NCBI RefSeq assembly: GCF_001295845.1
Contig: NZ_LJIC01000009.1
Coordinates: forward strand, 1 to 43,646
Origin: Rhodopseudomonas sp. AAP120
Lineage (GTDB): Bacteria; Pseudomonadota; Alphaproteobacteria; Rhizobiales; Xanthobacteraceae
Direction: 5' to 3'
Length of the DNA: 43,646 bases
Shown here: positions 43,355 to 43,646 of the stretch, one piece after another
Layout of the letters: every line of letters begins with the position of its first letter
Position numbering within the stretch: the stretch's first letter is position 1
Position numbers and translations under genes: made by a program
Notes under the pieces: model-generated
Seen by the model: only the letters and a program-made list of their open reading frames with translations
Told to the model about the DNA's origin: nothing
The model's database searches: none

Positions 43355-43646
43355 TGCGGGACGGTCCGGTTGGCCGCTTGAGATGGACGTGTTTGGGCAG
43401 ATCGGCGCTGGCCAGCGCCTGTCCGACGCTGTCGTTGCTGATGTCGGCGACCTGGCTTAGGCCGTCGAGCAGACCGAGCGCCTGCAGGACGCTGGCATAG
43501 ATGCCGATGCTGACGTTGGTATCTCCGGCTTCGACTTTTTGCAGGGTCGAGCGGGACGTGAAAGCGCGTTCGGCCACGACTGCCATCGGCAGCCGTCGGC
43601 GCCGACGGGCATCGTGGATGTCCGACCCAAGCTTACGCAGTGCCCG
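43347..43646 (-). CDS. hipB: HipB-like XRE-family antitoxin (partial, cut by window end)
   Basis: The frame is open to the last base of the window, so the true start lies beyond 43646. The visible 99 residues read RALRKLGSDIHDARRRRRLP, then MAVVAERAFTSRSTLQKVEAG and TNVSIGIYASVLQALGL: a complete XRE helix-turn-helix. The ATG at 43586 lies within the DNA-binding domain and would truncate it, so I do not use it. HipB antitoxins bind HipA and repress the operon. It overlaps hipA by 8 bases. Any promoter and operator lie outside the window. Confidence 0.85.
   Translation of the reverse strand, partial: RALRKLGSDIHDARRRRRLPMAVVAERAFTSRSTLQKVEAGDTNVSIGIYASVLQALGLLDGLSQVADISNDSVGQALASADLPKHVHLKRPTGPSRNG

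Overview
The window looks like a contig from a high-GC alphaproteobacterium, probably a rhizobial or bradyrhizobial-type Hyphomicrobiales. It is dominated by an integrative and conjugative (or plasmid-like) element of the RP4/IncP-like Trb type. This placement rests on gene families and gene order (AlpA-like HTH, RepA, DUF2840, TraF, DUF736, transglycosylase, DUF3363 relaxase, TraG, CopG, TrbB-C-D-E-J-K-L-F-G-I, DUF2274), not on any marker gene. No integrase, attachment site, tRNA or rRNA gene is visible. The sequence opens with a run of 15 G, which looks like a contig-end artefact.

Layout. 1-6.3 kb: replication, maintenance and mobilisation module. It has an HTH regulator, a RepA-type initiator followed by three iteron-like repeats, the tail of a broken DNA methyltransferase where a partition gene is often found, a TraF-like peptidase, a lytic transglycosylase, and a relaxase preceded by four copies of a 10-bp motif. 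6.3-7.8 kb: a TPP riboswitch followed by two different tenA-type genes, each broken by one missing base. 7.9-10.4 kb: TraG coupling protein and a CopG-like protein. 10.4-20.9 kb: a cargo block wedged between copG and trbB, holding two paralogous OmpR-type response regulators, one histidine kinase, a DUF3313 lipoprotein, a patatin-like lipoprotein and an RND efflux pump (adaptor plus permease). It ends at a truncated LysR gene. 21.1-30.8 kb: an intact trb mating-pair-formation operon. 30.8-34.2 kb: a MocR regulator broken by a 19-bp tandem duplication, its divergent EamA transporter, and an SDR-type protein.

34.4-43.6 kb is an accessory island with a defence or toxin-antitoxin flavour. On the plus strand are an unknown protein, a GIY-YIG-like nuclease and the wreck of a gene beginning like TIR-like or nucleotide-processing effectors. 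Converging on them from the minus strand is a compact operon: XRE antitoxin (cut by the window end), HipA kinase, a PD-(D/E)XK-like protein translationally coupled to HipA, an SMC/RloC-like ATPase with a single CxxC zinc-hook motif, an unknown 356-residue protein and a HEPN-like helical protein. This six-gene operon is the best candidate for an undescribed system.

How the parts work together: RepA and the iterons would support replication or maintenance. The relaxase nicks the element, TraG couples the DNA to the Trb channel, TraF and the transglycosylase help build the channel, and cargo rides along. The cargo appears to be turning over: methylase, tenA x2, LysR, MocR and the TIR-like gene are all damaged, while the transfer genes are open.
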